This document shows positions 63,610 to 64,000 of a stretch of 64,000 nucleotides of DNA, one piece after another. The notes under the pieces were generated by a model. That model searched no databases. It worked only from the letters and a program-made list of their open reading frames with translations, and was not told the DNA's origin. The stretch's first letter is position 1; the number at the start of each line of letters is the position of its first letter. The DNA lies in contig NZ_JADMVE010000003.1 of assembly GCF_015547515.1 (NCBI RefSeq), forward strand, positions 62,001-126,000, read 5' to 3'. Position numbers and translations under genes: made by a program. Origin of the DNA: Eubacterium sp. 1001713B170207_170306_E7 (lineage in GTDB: Bacteria > Bacillota > Clostridia > Eubacteriales > Eubacteriaceae).

Positions 63610-64000
63610 ATGTTAGAACTCGCGCGTTATCTTAAGCATTTTAAAAAAGAAATGATCCTCGGTCCATTTTTCAAGCTGACCGAAGCGGTTTTTGAGCTGA
63701 TTGTCCCGCTGGTAATGGCCAGTATTATTGACGTGGGAATAAAAAACGGCGACACTCAGTATGTTTACCGGATGGGCGGCCTGATGGTAGCGCTGGGCGC
63801 ATTGGGGCTGTGCTTTGCCCTGACCGCCCAGTATTTTGCCGCCAGGGCCTCCCAGGGAACCGGTACTTTGATGCGCCGTGATTTTTTTGCGCACATTAAC
63901 CGGCTTTCCTATGCCGAGCTTGACAAAATTGGCACGCCATCCCTCATTACCCGGATTACCAATGACATTGACCAGCTGCAGGTAGCGGTCGCCATGACCA
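63610..64000 (+). CDS. ABC exporter (multidrug type), N-terminal part, cut by window end
   Basis: 130 codons translated by hand from ATG 63610 (MLELARYLKHFKKEMILGP) without a stop to the window edge. Helices at about 17-40, 55-80 and the coupling helix region RRDFFAHINRLSYAELDKIGTPSLITRITNDIDQLQ, typical of the membrane domain of BmrA/YheI-like half-exporters. Ribosome site ACAGGAG. Confidence 0.88.
   Translation, partial: MLELARYLKHFKKEMILGPFFKLTEAVFELIVPLVMASIIDVGIKNGDTQYVYRMGGLMVALGALGLCFALTAQYFAARASQGTGTLMRRDFFAHINRLSYAELDKIGTPSLITRITNDIDQLQVAVAMT

Overview
The window looks like chromosomal DNA of an anaerobic Clostridia-type Firmicute, most likely an Eubacterium limosum/callanderi-like acetogen. 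Reasons: strong AGGAGG-type ribosome sites, TTGACA-N17-TATAAT promoters, U-tract terminators, a leucine T-box, a citramalate (CimA) branched-chain operon, a rubredoxin-flavoprotein, a spore photoproduct lyase-like radical SAM protein and two FeoA proteins. The species is inferred; no rRNA is present. I saw no tRNA, insertion sequence, prophage or CRISPR array.

Layout. 1-4.7 kb: end of an MFS gene, then a leftward operon for a FecBCD-type metal or oxyanion importer plus an XdhC-like molybdo-enzyme factor. 4.7-18.2 kb: mostly single genes: DHH phosphoesterase, gpmA, an orphan GHKL kinase, nitroreductase, Sir2, AraC/EamA pair, a c-di-GMP phosphodiesterase with a dead GGDEF domain, a frameshifted MATE gene, a parvulin and an SPL-like pair. 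18.2-29.8 kb: an iron-themed region with two half-ABC exporters, DUF454, a P-type ATPase with the SCA membrane motif (P1B-6 type, the ferrosome marker), DUF6110, two FeoA without FeoB, DUF3793, flavodoxin, a probable non-coding RNA, TetR, HAD and MarR genes. Three promoters here (DUF3793-flavodoxin, ncRNA, MarR) have the same architecture: a near-consensus promoter followed at about +5 by a GTTA...TAAC palindrome. A fourth, weaker site precedes DUF6110 and the ATPase. 29.8-38 kb: Lon, an Fe-alcohol dehydrogenase, an NMT1-type ABC importer behind a structured leader, and an alpha-amylase fused to a TadA-like deaminase.

38-47.8 kb: T-box(Leu)-ilvC-cimA-leuC-leuD-leuB-ilvD-ilvB, which turns pyruvate/acetyl-CoA into 2-ketobutyrate and branched-chain keto acids; leuA, ilvN and a transaminase are not in the window. 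47.9-50.8 kb: tandem-rubredoxin flavoprotein, then a MATE transporter and cytidylate-kinase-like gene behind a perfect operator. 50.9-55.7 kb: pstSCAB-phoU with two sets of 11-bp-phased Pho-box repeats and an unusual PstA carrying a PDZ-like insertion. 55.7-62 kb: a c-di-GMP-I riboswitch and terminator ahead of a 1745-residue secreted M60-type peptidase with a dockerin, followed by a small sortase-anchored protein that may be its partner. 62-64 kb: an apparently orphan cobalamin-riboswitch transcript with its own promoter and terminator and no downstream gene, a LysR regulator and the start of an ABC exporter.

Links between regions: c-di-GMP appears both as the substrate of the EAL protein and as the ligand of the riboswitch controlling the surface peptidase. 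The iron-themed genes from about 18.5 to 29.8 kb may form one regulon.
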